Below are positions 34,702-45,300 of a DNA stretch of 64,000 nucleotides, piece after piece (positions within the stretch are counted from its first letter, which is position 1; each line of letters starts with the position of its first letter). Source of the DNA: Diplosphaera chodatii (Eukaryota; Chlorophyta; Trebouxiophyceae; Prasiolales; Stichococcaceae). A program made the translations under genes and the position numbers. Location of the stretch: contig JAALGY010000017.1 in the NCBI GenBank assembly GCA_032358165.1, positions 2,108,001-2,172,000 of the forward strand. Direction: 5' to 3'. The notes beneath the pieces are model-generated. The model saw only the letters and a list, made by a program, of their open reading frames with translations, searched no databases and was not told where the DNA came from.

Positions 34702-37700
34702 ATGAGGTGGCAACACATTGCCTGCCTGCTGCTGGCGCTGGCCGCGGGCTCGCCGGCTGATGCGGCACCAGCCAAGGCCACGGCGCCCGCGCCGGCTGCC
34801 AAGGCCGTGCCCAAGCCGGCGCCCAAGGCGACGCCAAAGCCAGCTCCAGTGAAGACGCCGGCGCCGGTGCAGCAGGATCCGGGCGTCCTGCCGCTGGCCA
34901 AGGGCTGGATCATGGGGCGGAGCACCCCCTTCGGCAAACCGAAGGTGGGTCGGCTTACGAAGCGGGCCGCGGGGCTGGGGCGGCGCCAATAGGTGGCACA
35001 CGCCATAGCAGTAGCTCCAGGGATCATAGCGAAGGACTAGCAGTCTCGTTGCAGGCTGCAAGGATGCAGTCTGCAGCCTTCGGGTGTTGCAATCCGTTGT
35101 GTCTGTCGACACGCTGCGATTACTCGACAGCCCTGCTGCGCCCGCTCACACGCCTCTGCCGTACCAAGACTTCGCACAACCAGGCGATGAGTGTGCATGC
35201 TGCTGTGGCCCAGCCACTGCTGGTGCCGCCTGCTGTCATGGCTGATGCAGATGGTTACAAACTTTGCACCCTCCGTCGGCCACAGCAGCAGAGCATCGTC
35301 AGCCTTCTCGGCCAGTCGTCTGATGCGTGTGTGCTTGCAGGCATAGAGCAGGTCGGCTGCTGCCCTGCGGCTTCACACATGGCAGGACTGCTGTTGAGTG
35401 TGATGCTTGCGTGCCCTGCGCATGACAGCATGTTATGAATGCCCCAGGTGGCATCGGGCCCCGCAGTCGAAGGAGTCTGCGGCTACGGCGACGTATCGCA
35501 GACGCTCTTCCCTCGCATGAACGTGGCGTCGGTGTCAGCCGTCAACCCTGGCCGTGTCTGCGGCAGCTGCATCCAGATCAGATGCCTGCAGGTGAGACCA
35601 GCGATGCCAGTCCAAGCTGCTGCACGAAGCTCAGAATCTGCACGCTGTTCCCCTTTGCCATCATGGTGTACAGACACACGACCACTTTGCAAGCGCACTC
35701 ACAGCGTGCAATCTTCTGCAGAAAAACTGCACCACCACACGGCCTTTCATCGTGCAAGTGGTGGACAACTGCGGCAGCAAGTGCAGCCCCAACGAGCTGC
35801 AGCTCCCCGTGGACACCTACACCGCCAGCCTGGTGCCGGCCAACGTCTCGCAAGTGCTCGTCCAGTACCGCGTGGTACGGCCCCTCAAGCTCCACGCACG
35901 ACTAGCTGCTGAGTTGTCAATTTTGTTTCTGCATGCTGCGCTCCATCACGCATACCTTCATGCATGGGGCTTATCAGAAGCCGAGCCCTCTATATGATGT
36001 GTCATGACCTAGGGTGGCAAACCCGTGTCTGGTGTCAGGTGCCGTGCAACCCTGTGGGCGACATCGTGGTGCACGTGGCCGATGTGGAGCAGCAGACCGG
36101 TGGGCTGCTCATGACCCTGGCCTTCGTCTCCGTGGCCGACAGCGACCAGGACATCACTGGTGTCCGGCTGCAATCGGGTGAGTGCCCACACTATATGGTC
36201 ATTGTAGAAAACAGTGTTCCTTGTTGCTTGCTGTGCCCTGCTGCCCATGATGCGTCCGCCAGACCTGTCATGTGCATACTCAGCACCCCAGCCAACGACG
36301 TGTCGGACGATGCACATGTGTATCTGACGGCAAGCATGCCCTGCTTATGCGAAGGCGGCGGCAAGTGGCAGCCAATCGGACGGGTGCAGGGCAACACTGG
36401 GCTGTGGCGCGGTGTGGTAACTGGCGCCGCACCGTTCAGCGTCAGGATTGAGGACCTCAAAAACAATGTGAGCCGTTGAGACATCAGTGCCAATCCATCA
36501 TGCACATACATTGACGGCCCAGCAAGAGCAAGAGTGGAGAGGTTCACCCACTGGCAAGCTTCCCCTGCAAGCCGGAACGAGCTCCCAAGACGTCCCTTGC
36601 AGGTGTATGAGATGCCTGAGGTGATCACAAAGGCAAGAGTGGGCAACTACCTCTCCGAAGTCCAGCTTGAGGGTGAGGTCCCATGTCATGCTGTTGATCT
36701 GGCTGGCGGTGTGTGCAACACAAGCAGCAGTTCTTGGCATACACAGACGCAGCGTGCTGACTGGCAGTGCTGGGAGTATGCAGGCTACAACACTGACAGC
36801 GAAGTGCCCGGCCAGACGCCCCTGCCACGCCAGGCAAGTTTGTCCTGCGACTGTGGCAGCGCGGTCCTTCAAGACACACCCCACCTGCTTGCTCTTGGTC
36901 CAGGTGCAACCTGCTGACTCTTCTATGCATGTACTTGTTTTCGATTCCCCAATAAGAAATGTGACACCTTCTGCCGACAGGACGACCTGCTGGCGGCTTT
37001 GACTGGCACACGCGCTTCTGACCTGGACCGCAAATTTGCTGCCACGCCGATCATCCAGAAGCTGCTGCTTGCAGATGGTGTGCTCCTGCGCCTGTGTCGT
37101 CAGGCGCACATCCGCGTTCATGCCAACAAGCAACACGCGACCTGCACATGGATATCCTACTCAGTCTCACATTTGCAGTTTGCTGAATGGTGATGTTCAT
37201 TCGTGCAGATGTGAATGAGGCGGCCATCACGAGGCTGCAGCTGAACGGCACAGATGTCGCAATGACAACCGACAATGTGTACGTGCTCCAGCAGATTACA
37301 TACGAGATGCTGGCAGATGTGTCAAGCGCGCCCGTCTCCATAACCAAACCCCTGGTGCGCAACGCTACTTCACACAGTACCCCTTTGCTGATGGTCGTGA
37401 CACTTTGCTAGCTGCACTTCGCCCCAGCATGTGATCAACCTGTGTCCAACTTCACAATTACTGTGCAGATTCCGCAGGCTGTTGCCAAACCGACTCAGAA
37501 CTTCCTGGACTCAAAACTGGCAGCTGCCCCCTGCAGGCGGGCTTTGGTGCGGCCCCATCGAGCGCCCGCAGGATGCTGCGCGCCAAGGACACCAGCGTCA
37601 CGGTGGGCGTGGTGGTGGAGACGCCCACTGCAGACGAGCGGACGGCTGTGCTGGAGACGCTGCGCAACACCATCAAGTCCGGCATCTTCCCCGCCCGCCT

Positions 37701-40700
37701 CAACTCCGCGGGTGCGCCCTGCGCTGCCAGCCGCCCCTTACAGGGTGCACCTGGGGAACACAGCCCTGTGGATCATCTGCCGAAGCAGAGATGCTCTTGC
37801 CCTTCACCAAGGGGTCCAGTGCATGGGCACCTATGTGAGCAGGCTCGCTGTTTGCGCAGGCCTGGGAGTGAATTTCATGACGGTGGACTTTGTGCGGCCG
37901 AATGCGCCGCTAGTCGTGTCGCCCGCCTCGGCCGGCGTGTCTGCCAGCGCCAGCGCCAGCGAGGCGCAGGCGCCCATCGAGGACGCCAGCATCGTGGACA
38001 CCAGCGACAGTTTCCCGACCGGCGCCATCATTGGCATCGCCGTCGGCGGCGGCCTCCTGCTGCTGGCTGCAAGTGAGCGCTGCTCCATCGTTACCTGTCT
38101 TGATGTGACTCCAACGGACCGGCGGCATCATTGAGCCCCACTGCCTGTCATGCCCTGCATCGAGAAGGACCCTTGCAGTAAGTTGCTGCATCTCTCTGCT
38201 GCTGCACCTCAAGTGTAGCCGCTGGGGTCCAGTTGGCGTGTCAACCGCTGCTGTTGCTGCATTGCAGTCGTCTTCATTGTGTGCTGCGCCCGGAGCCAGC
38301 GGCGGGCATCCACCGCTCGCAAGTTGAACGCCGCCTGCGAGGTGAGTCATATGCACTGAGTCAACACATGACAACGTAGTATAGGTAGGTGTGTTGCAGC
38401 CGTGACATTGACAGTGTCTGAAGACCTCGCAATACGTGTGTGCAGGCCGCTTCGGACGCCGACTTCTGGCACCCCAACCCCGCCTTCGACAAGCCGGTGT
38501 ACGAGAACAGGGCATTCGAGAAGGACAGCCACGGCGCTGGCTTCGGCGCCAAGCTGGGCGGCGTGTTCGGCATGGGCAAGTTCACGAAGTCCGTCATCAG
38601 CGATATGTACGCCCTGCATTGCTGCTGGCCACACCATGTCTGCTGCCCAGATGACGTCAGGTCCTGCACTGGATGTGCTGTAGAGAGAGGGGTGCTGAAG
38701 GTGTTGTTATGTGGGCTGGTCGTTGAAGCACTTGTCACTTGTGGGGACTGCAGGGACTCCAAGGAGAGCGCCAGGGGCATGACCACCATCGACCTGCACG
38801 CCGAGTCGCCGCGAGAGGAGCGCTGCCTCACCCCGCCTGGCGCCCTTGGCAGGTCGGTGCACTGCTGAGCCAGGGCTTGCCTCGCTGACAGCCGGGGTCA
38901 CACCCGCGCAGTGCCATTCGGGACTGATGCTGAAATGCTGACAGCGCATGGTGCTGAAGCCCGCGCCCCAAGCTCGGAGCCTCTGAGCCAGTCTCGTCAG
39001 GAGTCACTTTGGCAAACACAGTGCAGCTTTGCAACTGAGCGCGTTGCCTGGCAACAGGTCACGCAGTCCAAGTCCTCTGCGTTGGGCAGATGTGCGTGCT
39101 TCGAACGGCAATGGCGCCCAGCAGTCCTCTTATGACACGCCCTCCCCCAACTCCGCACAAGCCCCCAGCCCCTGGACCGGCATGCTGGGAGCGCTGCGCC
39201 GCTCACCAGGCTATAAGGTGTAGAAGGCCCCTCGTTGTGGTGCCCACCCAATGCGGTGCTGCTGGCCACGCCGATGATTCGAGCAGCATTGCACGCTCCA
39301 ACACTGACCATCTGCTATTGCTATTGACACATGCATGTCCCCTACAGGTTGTCAGTGTCACCGTCATCTAACTTTATGGGTCGACATATTGCTCCTGTCC
39401 GACTGTTGCGGTCCCAACTGTGCAGGGTGCGCCATCGCCGGAAAATGAGACCCAGCAGATGCTCTCCCCCGAGCCTGGTCCCTCCGCCGCTGATGTCGCC
39501 ACCCACCACACGGCCAGCGCAGCCGCCGCAGGTGCCGCCGCCGCGACTGTTGGCGCTGTGGCAGCCGGCGCCCTGGCTGCAGGCCACGCCAATGCTGGCA
39601 AGGGCTCTGCCACCGAGGCGACCACTGCCAACGGTGTGGAGCCCTCAGCGCCTTCGGCGGCCTCAATCGGCAGCCAGCCCAGCCACCTGCCTGACGAGGC
39701 TTTCTGCGCCGGCGCTGCCGTCCCGTCTCAGAGTCCCATGCCGTTGCTCACGAAGGTGCGACCGGTTGCTCCCACAGGCTGCCTAGCAGCCGGCTGCCAC
39801 GTTAGCTGTGCAGCTGCCCCAGGGCGGCCTGCAACTGCGATGCTGCCAATGCCCCACACCTACTGATATGGATGCAAGCGCAAGAGCATGGGGCATCATA
39901 TATGGTGCAATGAAGCTTTTTGCATGACGGCCCAGGACGACAAGAAGGGCGTCAAGGCACCCAAGACCAAGGCGCAGCGCTCGCTGTGGGGCGGCCTGTT
40001 CGGCACCCGCCGTGCCGCCAGCCCCGCGCCCGAGGCCATCGTGCCCATGGGCGCGATGACCACCGTGCACGTCCCGTCCGAGGCCGGCTCGCCTGGGCCC
40101 CGCCAGGTGCGCGCCCCGAAAGCCCTCTGACCATCTGGCACAGCCGCAGCACCTGCCTAGGTGTGCACTCCATCCCGGGCACACATCGGCGGGCACTGAC
40201 GCAAGGATCATGTGCATGCAGCTGTCCATGCAGCCCGTGTCTCCCAACGCCGACTCGCCGGCGGTGCCGGCCGCCGAGCCGTCCCCCCACTCTGAGCGCG
40301 ACCGCACCTCCCCCTTCTCCGAGCGCCAGAACTCCCTGCTGCTGGAGAGTCCCGTGGTGCGCTGCTGCTTTGCTTGCCATGCACTGGTCTAAATTCTCCA
40401 CGACCATGCAGGCAGGCTTCACGATGTGTTCATGTGCATGCCAGCCCTCTGTGGATAAGGGTCACAACCAGCGAACGGTAAATCTGCAGGCAGCGCTACC
40501 CAGCCCTGGAGCCGCGCTGACGGTGGCACCGCTGGCACTTGGTCTGCAGGAGGCCAGCGAGCAGAAAGTAGAGATGGCAGCAAAATACATGGAGCCTGAG
40601 CTGCCACTGGCGGTGCAGGAAACCGCTATGGTGGAGCTGCCACCTGCACCAAAGGTGCTGAGGCAGCTCAGCTGGCCCCCTTCAAAGAGTTGGCGTGCTC

Positions 40701-43453
40701 ATGGCATATACTGTCATGCTGTTGAGGAGTCTGCACTGCCGATCCCACCAGATGCAGTCCTCACATTTTGGCCGCAGTGCTCGATCTGTCTGTAAAACAG
40801 TGGTGGGTCCCGAAATGATGGTGGTCCATCGATGACAAAGCTGTGCCCTGCTGACAGATGGGGTTTTGCCTGGCTGCAGGTGCAAAAGCCAGTGCCAGAG
40901 CGCCTGGTGGTTTCAGAGCTGGAGATGGCGGGCGACTCGCAGTTTGTGACGGCCGCAGAGGCGACAGATGCGACTGTGGCAGTGGTTAGCGGACAGCAGA
41001 CGGTGCGAAAAGCATTGCCACCAGTGTAGCCCAGCGAGATTTGATGCCTGTAAGTCTAGCAGCACAGCGGAGGGTCATGCACTCAGGAAGGGGAGGACTG
41101 CTGCTGCGCCATCTTGTTTGCGCCACCCACGGCATTGAGGACGCCTCCCTGAGACTGAGATGTACAATCATGCGGGACGCTGCAGGTGGTGCTGCAGTTG
41201 ACAGAACCAGTCCCAGAGGTGGCGTCGCCCAAGCCGGCGAAGCAGTCAACGCTGGCAGCTATCAAGGGCTTCCTGCGCAGCCCGCCGCGCGCAGACAGAC
41301 CTGCAGACAGAAGGAGCCCTGAGCCACAGGTAGGCAAGTGTCTGGCCTCCAAGTCTTGCTAGGCCCGGCCTTCATTCTCAGGGAAAGCAGCGGGGGTCCC
41401 GCTAGCAAGGTAGACAATTAGGGCCTACAGCGCTGCCGAGGCTGCAGCACATGAAAACTCCACTTTGGTGCAGGGTGTGCTCACGATGGCACCGGCATCA
41501 CCCGAGTCAGGGCAAGTGGCTTCGCCCAAGCCACAGAAGGGCGGCCGCTCACCCAAGCCGGTCAGAGCTTGCCTCAAGCCCAAACTGAACCGCGCACCAG
41601 AGTCAAACCTTAAGACATTTGTTGCATGCCGGTACATGTGTCGGGTCGCATCTCAGCAGCCCGACAGATGTCGTCTTGGCGTTTGCAGGTGATGCTGTTG
41701 CTTGGTCACCAGCGGTCAGCGTCGCAGCTGTCAGAGGAGGGCTCGCCCTCAAAGAGCGCCACGCCGCATGACCCACGGTGCGCTGCCTCCGCGCGCCGCC
41801 TGGCATCGCATCGCTGTGCTGAAAGTCCAGCATCTAGGGCTCAGTTTGACACCAGTTGTTGCATGCTGCTTTGTGTGGTCTTCTGCTGCTGTGACTGCTG
41901 ACACTGGGCGCAACCCGCATGGTGCTGCTTGCAGGTTTGCTGCGCTTGATGTCAGGGATCCGAAGGCACAGGAGGAGGCGGTCATGGCATCACCCACCAC
42001 ACGCCGGGTTCGAATCCAGGAGGTGTGTTCGGAGCACATGTTCAGCAGGGGCACAACCTCTGTTATCGGCCATGTGACCACCCGCCAAGCTTCGTGAACC
42101 CCAGCCAATCAGGCGCCCCTGGTGAGCAGCCGCTGAACACACATATTTGCTTTGGGTGCAGGGAGACAATGTCATTGTGGAGTCGCCACGGGTGGCGAAC
42201 CGCCATGTGCGCGTGCCGCGCGGCAGCGCGCTGGATGACTCACCCTGCCGCTCGCCGACCGGCAGCCTGAGTCCCGAGCGGCCATCGGCACATGGTGCGA
42301 GCAAAGCAGCTCCCTGAAGTATTGTTCATGCGCCTTGACCAGGGTGGGACCTCCTTGTGACAGTAGTACACCGCATCTGCCTGCCTGCTGGTGCACTGGA
42401 GGCACGGTGGGCCGACACTGGTCCGTGCGCTGCAGGGCTGTCGAGGTCGCAGCGGGGGACGCCGGACAGCGCGCCGCGGGTGCCTCGGCCATACGCCGGC
42501 GGCCGCAACGACGTCATGCCCTTCACCGCGGAGGAGCTGATGCTCTTCAAGGAGGCCCAGTCCACGGCCAGCTTCGCAGGTGGGCTGCCTGATGTCGTTG
42601 CTGTGCCAGGACGTGTCGGAAAGCCGTGCTTACAATGATGCAGACATGGGTGGCGGGCATGCCCGGTTTCAGTTGATGGCACTTCGGCCGCTGCAGCCCA
42701 GCAGATGACGTGCTGTATGTGGTGAGCGTGCCGGGGCTCAAAGGATGCCGGTGCCCCCGCAGGCTCAGCGGGCGGGAGCTCGAGGCGCTCGTACCACAGC
42801 CGCGCCACCAGCGCCGCCTCGCAGCGCCCCACCCGCCGCGAGCCCCCGGGCAGCTACGCCCCGAGCGCCGACAACCTGCGGTGCGCGCCCCTACCCAGCC
42901 GCTGAGCATGTAGCCGTGGTGCTATGCATGGCTCCCAGAAGCGTAGTGCAGCATAGAGCCACTTCACTTGCTGCTGTGAAGCATGGCGTAGCCTGATGTC
43001 AGGAGCACACTCCCTCATGTCCTAACATCCTCATGCAGGCGGGTGGCGGCCATCCCGGAGGGGGTGCGCGAGGTGCTGGGGCTGCCCAGCGTGCCGGGCG
43101 GCCCGCTGCCGGGGGTGCCCCGCCCCAACCCCTCCCGCCGCCCCCAGCGCAACATGTTCGAGGAGGCGCTGTCGGAGACTGGCTCCGCGGGCTCGGTGCG
43201 CCACCCCTCGCGGATCGATCCTGTCTACAAGGCAGCCAGATGAGACGACTGTGGCTGCCGATGTGGCGTGGAAGCTGCCTCTTCAATACATGCATCAGCA
43301 CTAGTGTGTCAAGTGCATTGGAGTGGTCCACCTGTGTCTCCTGACATTGTACTGGTGGTGCTGCAGAGGAAGCATGGCAGCTCAGACGGCGGACGCAGCC
43401 GCTCGAGCCCTGCAGAGCCGTCTGCATCCCCCAGCCAGAAGCATTTCAAGTGA
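34702..43453 (+). CDS. Type I membrane protein with expansin-like ectodomain and long Ser/Pro-rich tail
   Basis: ATG 34702 encodes a signal peptide (MRWQHIACLLLALAAG) and an Ala/Pro/Lys linker. It joins in phase to a double-psi beta-barrel: EGVCGYGDVSQTLFP and VCGSCIQIRCLQ (35449-35589), then FIVQVVDNCGSKCSPNELQL (35740 on). An expansin-C-terminal-like domain follows (VPCNPVGDIVVHVADVEQQ; GKWQPIGRVQGNTGLWRGVV). Further extracellular exons end in a SEA-like segment (TSVTVGVVVETPTADERTAV near 37590; LGVNFMTVDFVRP near 37862). A single transmembrane helix (AIIGIAVGGGLLLLAA joined in phase to IVFIVCCARSQRR) spans the intron at 38072-38267. The cytosolic tail runs over many small Ser/Pro/Ala-rich exons to SPSQKHFK and the stop 43451-43453. 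One exon ends in-frame at 43243 (PVYKAAR), a possible alternative end. Expansins loosen walls without hydrolysis; a wall-binding or sensing role is inferred. I read one gene because no new start or terminator is evident, but the tail could include a second gene. Confidence 0.68.
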
Positions 43454-44001
43454 CGATAAGTACTGGTCGTGACACAGCAAGGAGGTGACGGCAGCATGTG
43501 AAGGTCTGGCCTGTAGACGGCATGGCTGGGAGGCAACGTGTGCCAGAGGGGATTCGGGTTTGGGGGCTGACAGTGGGATGCACATCATTCCAGCAGACTG
43601 CTTTTCGATGCTGGATGATCGAGGCTGAGTTGAACCGCACTGCTGTGCCTGGCTAGCGTCGTTGCCAACACCCTTGTAGCGCTGCAAAGCGCTGTGGGCA
43701 CAATAGACCAACAGCGCAGCGCGGGTATGAGCATTGCACGAGCAGGCTTGGTTTAGCTGTATCGCTGACAGTGCCCAGAGGCAGTGGCATGACTTTCGGT
43801 TCGTGACCCTTTGAACCATGCAGCATGCAGAAGCTGTTCGAGTTGTTGTTGGTCATCAGCAGTTGACATGCCTTTGTTGCACTTCTGATGTCAATGCGCA
43901 ATGTAAGCACTGCCATCCTGCCATCCATGCACCTTTCACCCATTCCTCCCCTGTCACCTATACAGCTCACCACATTTGACCCCTTGGATGCCAAAGCGCC
44001 C
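43454..44001. other. Intergenic between convergent genes
   Basis: Shared 3' flank of the expansin-like gene and the small charged gene. No coding signal or repeat recognised. Confidence 0.45.
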
Positions 44002-44952
44002 TCAGGCTTTCAAGATCAGTTTGCCAGCTGTATCTACCGGCCACGGCTTGCCGTCCACATCCACCTGTTGTGTAGCAGTGCATCGCATCAGCAGCCATGG
44101 CCTGCAGGCGTGCTTTGCCAAGAAGCCTACAATTATGCAGTTACATCCTTGCGACTCACGGGTGTATCAAGGTGTCTGAGCTGCGGCGTGGACCATGCAT
44201 GGTCCTTGATCAGTCCCCACTCCACTGGTTTGCCGAAGTTTTTCTGCAGCACAGCAACCTGGTTATTTCAGAGCCCGCCAGCATAGCCTGATCTGCGGTG
44301 GCGGGGCGCTCAATCCATACCCCGGCAGCAGGCCACCCGGGAGCGCAAATTGCGTGCCGGTCATTCGCTTGCTTGGTATCGTCGCAGCCGCCTACCTTCA
44401 GGCCGTCTGTGAATAGACGCTGCGCTTCTTTGAACTCTGGGGTTGAGAAGGACAACCTGGGGTCCTCGTTCTTCCGCATCTCCTCCAACTGCAGCCAGCA
44501 CAGGCAGGTGGTGCTGTTGGCAACTTGCATACGTCGACAGTGTGCAGACAACCATTCCCTGTGAGTTGAACAGGGTGCCTGGCTTTTGCTGATGATGAGG
44601 TGTCAGAGTGTGCAGCCTTTCAGCGGTGCGGCATGCACCTTCCTTATGTGTGCCCGCATCTCCTCTATCAAAGCTGCCTGCTGACGGTCCTTTGGGTCTG
44701 CTCGCTTTTCAAGTTCCCGCTGCAGTCATGATGGACTGCAGTCAGCGGAAATTCTCGCAACGCCAGCATCCACAGCGGCCGCATGCATGCAGGTGCACCT
44801 CCGGTGCCGCGTACGCGCACAAGAGAATCTTCAAACCCGTCTTGAAACAAGTGCGTGATGCTTGATGATCAGGCAGCCAGAGTGCCCAGGCGCACGCAGC
44901 TTACCGTCTTCACGTCAGCCTCGTCAAATTTGTTGCCGATGTAGCTCGCCAT
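44002..44952 (-). CDS. Small charged protein of unknown function
   Basis: Not recognised. Five exons read on the minus strand: MASYIGNKFDEADVKT (ATG at 44952, donor after 44905), RELEKRADPKDRQQAALIEE with MRAHIRK (near 44720-44650), LEEMRKNEDPRLSFSTPEFK with EAQRLFTDGLK (44490-44395), KNFGKPVEWGLIKDHAWSTP with QLRHLDTP (44250-44163), and VDVDGKPWPVDTAGKLILKA to the stop 44002-44004. Exon ends are in phase 0 where seen. The product would be about 125 residues, with a charged alpha-helical first half and a Trp/Pro-rich second half. The start may lie further upstream, since an open frame continues to about 45290, but no better ATG context is visible. The last intron is the least certain: an alternative acceptor would add residues before VDVDGK. 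Confidence 0.5.
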
Positions 44953-45300
44953 GCTGCTGATATCGCCGTGCAGCACTTTTGCGCTAGTGGCCTACATATT
45001 CGTCCGCTTATAGTCGCGTACCAAGCCAGCAGCTTGCCTTGTAGATCTGTGTGTGGCCATTGGGCTTCGGGGCTCGTCCGAGATGGATTCCCATCCTGCT
45101 CGCAGCCGAGAGTCGCAGCCAGGTCAACCACACCAACGCCTCGCACCGTCCCGCGAGCATGGTGACACACCAATAACAGCACTTGAATGTACTTTGTCGA
45201 GCTTCTGCGTCCATTCGAGCGATCCGCAATAGACGACTGCCGGGATGTTCGTGCACGAGTCGGTCCGTTGTTGCTGCGAGAAAAACCCACTTAAACAAGC
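44953..45300. other. Intergenic, divergent promoter region
   Basis: Between the small charged gene (left) and the adhesin-like gene (right). A missing first exon of the adhesin-like gene may lie here, because its first recognised exon has no ATG in frame back to the stop at 45292. Confidence 0.4.

Noticed and set aside
42000..42025. GGTTCGAATCC, which looks like a tRNA T-arm/B-box
   Set aside because: The flanking bases do not form a T-stem, there is no A-box or acceptor stem at the right distance, and the site lies in a coding exon (TTRRVRIQE) of the expansin-like gene.
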